From: Ahrensia sp.
GTDB taxonomy: Bacteria; Pseudomonadota; Alphaproteobacteria; Rhizobiales; Rhizobiaceae
DNA length: 8,239 bases
NCBI GenBank assembly: GCA_003233475.1
Contig: QILU01000174.1
Span: 1 to 8,239, forward strand
Reading direction: 5' to 3'
Numbering within the stretch: position 1 is the first letter of the stretch; each line of letters begins with the position of its first letter. Made by a program: the position numbers and the translations under genes. Of the stretch, positions 7,438 to 8,239 are shown piece by piece. Under the pieces are notes generated by a model. It had not been told where the DNA came from, did no database searches, and saw only the letters and a program-made list of their open reading frames with translations.

Positions 7438-7526
7438 GTAAACCGGATCAAGCACTTTGAAGTAACGAATTAACACAAGCATGAATCAGTATTTTAGGAG
7501 GTACATGTAAGAGATTCAAAAGACTC
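7426..7526. promoter_or_regulatory. Cluster of four GANTC (CcrM-type) methylation sites at the ddl promoter
   Basis: GANTC occurs at 7426-7430, 7483-7487, 7513-7517 and 7522-7526, with a fifth at 7632-7636. About one per 256 bp is expected in random sequence; bases 1-960 hold three. One site overlaps the candidate -35 and another the likely start point. GANTC is the target of the alphaproteobacterial methylase CcrM, which affects cell-cycle promoters including some division genes. The sites are seen; methylation control here is inferred. Confidence 0.45.
7491..7519 (-). promoter_or_regulatory. Candidate sigma-70-type promoter for ddl-ftsQ-ftsA-ftsZ
   Basis: The minus strand reads TTGAAT (7514-7519), a 17-nt spacer and TAAAAT (7491-7496). 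These are four-of-six and five-of-six matches at ideal spacing. The start point would be near 7484, giving a leader of about 95 nt before ddl. It explains the large murB-ddl gap and would let the block be transcribed independently of upstream mur genes. Recognised by eye only. Confidence 0.45.
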
Positions 7527-7546
7527 AATATTTTTCTGAACGCCAA

Positions 7547-7630
7547 CGGAAAAATAAATTTCCGCGAGAACAGCATTGTTCCAAAACGAACCCGTTCAAA
7601 TTCTATTATTTGAATTAGCTGCCGTTTTGG
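7547..7630. repeat. Three consecutive inverted repeats between murB and ddl
   Basis: First, CGGAAA-aataaa-TTTCCG at 7547-7564. Second, GAACA-gcat-TGTTC at 7568-7581. Third, a nested structure with outer arms CCAAAACG (7581-7588) and CGTTTTGG (7623-7630) around inner arms TTCAAAT (7595-7601) and ATTTGAA (7608-7614). The third lies 36 nt after the murB stop on the minus strand and may act as a murB 3' end structure. No clean T tract follows it, so it is not a standard intrinsic terminator. It could also be a remnant of a small intergenic repeat element. Confidence 0.4.
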
Positions 7631-7665
7631 AGAATCATTTTAGCGCAATTGAATACGGACAGGAG

Positions 7666-8239
7666 TTAACCTGGAACAAATGCCTTTACCACTTTACCAT
7701 TCTCAAACCGGCCCAGTCGCTTGATTTCCCATTCCAGAAGAATGCCGGATTGTTGGAAAACTTTTTCGCGCACTCTCTCTCCAAGAGTTTCCAGATCATG
7801 GGCAGAAGCGGCATCCCGATTGATCATAAAATTGCAATGCATTTGGCTCATCTCAGCACCGCCAATCTGATACCCGCGCAACCCTGCATCATCCACCAGT
7901 TTCCAGGATTTTTGAATGTGGAACCACCGGTTTTTTCGCGAATGGGCTGCACTGTTTCGCGGTGGTGTTGCACTTCATCCATAGCCTTTTGAATTTCCAA
8001 TCTGTCCTTCGGCTGGCCTGCAAATATTGCTGAGGTAAATATCAATCCTTTATCAGCGCCGCTGTGGCGGTATGAATAGCCCATGTCTTCATGGCTGAGC
8101 ACCTGCCGGTTGCCTTTCCGGTCCAGCGCCCGCACTTCCACCACCCGGTCGGTGGTCTCCGTACCGTTTGCCCCTGCGTTCATGCGCAAGGCACCACCGA
8201 TTGCACCGGGAATGCCGTGATAAAATTCGAACCCTCCCA
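7666..8239 (-). pseudogene. murB: murB (UDP-N-acetylenolpyruvoylglucosamine reductase), 3' part, with an apparent frameshift
   Basis: MurB is the FAD/NADPH enzyme that reduces enolpyruvyl-UDP-GlcNAc to UDP-MurNAc. The 5' part lies outside the window. From the edge one frame reads [20 protein letters not shown], the flavin-domain signature, and continues to GGSTFKNPG, with the catalytic Ser of the GGSTFKNP motif. That frame then turns to nonsense and stops at 7848-7850. The rest of MurB ([11 protein letters not shown], then [16 protein letters not shown], then LEWEIKRLG with the C-terminal catalytic Glu) continues in the -1 frame to a TAA at 7666-7668. The switch is at 7905/7906. Family members usually have several residues between FKNP and WKL; they are missing here, so the lesion looks like a short out-of-frame deletion, not a single-base slip. 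Both sides are well conserved, so the event is recent or an assembly error. Confidence 0.85.

Noticed and set aside
7433..7510. Plus-strand AGGAGGTA repeats (7433-7440, 7496-7503), the second just before ATGTAA
   Set aside because: The second is a start codon directly followed by a stop at too short a spacing, and the first has no coding frame after it. The repeat is better explained as anti-SD-like sequence in the ddl leader and promoter spacer.
7903..7916. Programmed -1 frameshifting to make full-length MurB at C-AAA-AAT
   Set aside because: It is not a good slippery heptamer, and the shifted product would still lack the conserved Pro and several loop residues. No such mechanism is known to me for murB.
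1..8239. tRNA, rRNA, CRISPR array, insertion sequence or novel accessory system
   Set aside because: None seen. The window is filled with ordinary, conserved dcw and envelope genes.

Overview
The window is the 3' part of an alphaproteobacterial division and cell wall (dcw) cluster. Every recognisable gene lies on the minus strand. In transcription order, from high to low coordinates, they are murB (5' end outside the window, apparently frameshifted), ddl, ftsQ, ftsA, ftsZ, lpxC and bamD. The FtsZ core and its DIPAFLRR tail, the long FtsZ linker, the FtsA C-terminal helix, the FtsQ POTRA region and the gene order all point to Alphaproteobacteria, probably the Hyphomicrobiales (Rhizobiales) side. 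That placement is from memory of the families, not from a search.

Layout: murB 3' part (7666-8239); a 275-nt spacer with hairpins, a candidate promoter and a cluster of GANTC sites; a tightly packed ddl-ftsQ-ftsA-ftsZ block (7390 to 2477) with overlapping or closely spaced genes; a 383-nt spacer with an intrinsic terminator for ftsZ and operator-like palindromes; lpxC (1137-2093); a 176-nt spacer; bamD (97-960); and 96 nt at the edge where the next gene is not identifiable.

The genes cover peptidoglycan precursor synthesis (MurB, Ddl), divisome assembly (FtsQ, FtsA, FtsZ), the committed step of lipid A synthesis (LpxC) and outer-membrane protein insertion (BamD). Clustering them couples envelope growth to division.

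I see no mobile element, CRISPR array, tRNA, rRNA or new gene system. The points most worth a second look are the out-of-frame deletion in murB, the GANTC-rich ddl promoter region with a possible SD-masking hairpin, and the palindromes before lpxC.
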